From Bacteroidales bacterium UBA3382 (lineage in GTDB: Bacteria > Bacteroidota > Bacteroidia > Bacteroidales > UBA932), in the NCBI GenBank assembly GCA_002358965.1, contig DEPW01000082.1, forward strand, positions 18,078 to 25,343: DNA of 7,266 nucleotides. The letters are read 5' to 3'. The position numbers were made by a program, and so were the translations under genes. This document shows, piece by piece, positions 7,071 through 7,266 of this stretch (position 1 is its first letter; each line of letters begins with the position of its first letter). The notes beneath the pieces are model-generated. The model was not told the DNA's origin. It worked only from the letters and a program-made list of their open reading frames with translations, and did no database searches.

Positions 7071-7260
7071 CACGCCCCGACTTAATGTAAACGCATCACT
7101 ATTCACTGATACACAGTAATTTATGAGTGTAATATTTTTTAATCGGTGTGGATTCCGAGGGGTTCGGAACCCCCTCTGCTCCACGGCCAAATTTTGGCAT
7201 ACCTGTTGTTAATTGTTGATTTACAACAAATTGTGAAGTTGTGAGTTAAGTCGGGGTGTG
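7071..7260 (+). mobile_element. MITE-like 190-bp element, right copy
   Basis: It begins CACGCCCCGACTTAA (7071-7085) and ends TTAAGTCGGGGTGTG (7246-7260), the same termini as the left copy and exactly the same length. The blocks that are identical in both copies are the two termini (about 20 bp on the left, 15 on the right), the block leading into the central hairpin, and GCCAAATTTTGGC (7186-7198). The hairpin TTGTTG-ATTTA-CAACAA (7213-7229) is a perfect 6-bp stem here. Flanks are GGGAG on the left and GACGCA on the right, with no obvious target-site duplication. No transposase is encoded in the window, so any movement would depend on an enzyme supplied elsewhere. Confidence 0.72.
7148..7184 (+). 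other. Central hairpin of right 190-bp element
   Basis: GTGGA (7148-7152) pairs with TCCAC (7180-7184), and GAGGGG (7157-7162) pairs with CCCCTC (7171-7176) around an eight-base loop. Its centre (7166) matches the element centre (7165.5). Relative to the left copy, the outer stem gains one A-T pair and the inner stem loses one G-C pair, so the overall fold is kept. Confidence 0.6.
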
Positions 7261-7266
7261 GACGCA

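Noticed and set aside
6963..7190. Minus-strand 75-codon open frame upstream of mfd
   Set aside because: More than half of it is the reverse complement of the 190-bp element, and the rest is the degraded repeat. It has no promoter box and no domain, and the left element copy does not preserve the frame with its flank.
3..7260. Composite transposon carrying mfd-sdhAB
   Set aside because: Neither flanking element encodes a transposase, no target duplication is visible, and the cargo is ordinary core genes with uniform coding style.

Overview
The window reads as a chromosomal segment of a member of the Bacteroidota, probably Bacteroidales. The basis is threefold. The mfd promoter fits the Bacteroidota consensus (TTTG, 19-bp spacer, TAnnTTTG), and a second TAnnTTTG box precedes sdhA. 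Shine-Dalgarno sequences are absent before the three starts. The succinate dehydrogenase/fumarate reductase subunits look like the Bacteroides type. I cannot name a genus.

Layout: three intact genes fill positions 723-6722, all on the minus strand. In transcription order they are mfd (transcription-repair coupling factor), sdhA/frdA (flavoprotein) and sdhB/frdB (iron-sulfur protein). mfd has a near-ideal promoter. sdhA has a -7-like box in the 43-bp gap after mfd, so sdhAB is probably its own transcription unit, possibly with read-through from mfd. sdhA and sdhB are 5 bp apart. The unit ends in a strong intrinsic terminator with a UUCG tetraloop at 668-697. The cytochrome b membrane anchor (sdhC/frdC), which normally precedes sdhA in this phylum, is absent from this locus.

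Both ends carry the same 190-bp element in direct orientation (3-192 and 7071-7260). The copies align without gaps at about 86% identity (164/190 by hand count). Each has 15-bp terminal inverted repeats (14/15 matched), a hairpin at its exact centre and further conserved inverted repeats. Neither encodes a protein. They look like a MITE-like non-autonomous element or a structured intergenic repeat, and they are the least explained part of the window.

The remaining non-coding DNA is 193-667 (short tandem duplications and one copy of a second, degraded repeat) and 6723-7070 (mfd promoter, an AT-rich cluster of seven TTGAAA(A) motifs mostly in pairs 10-11 bp apart, and the second repeat in inverted orientation).

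The genes serve unrelated housekeeping roles: repair of transcribed strands (Mfd) and succinate/fumarate interconversion (SdhAB). I found no clear new multi-gene system. The best candidates for something undescribed are the 190-bp element and the phased TTGAAAA array at the mfd promoter.
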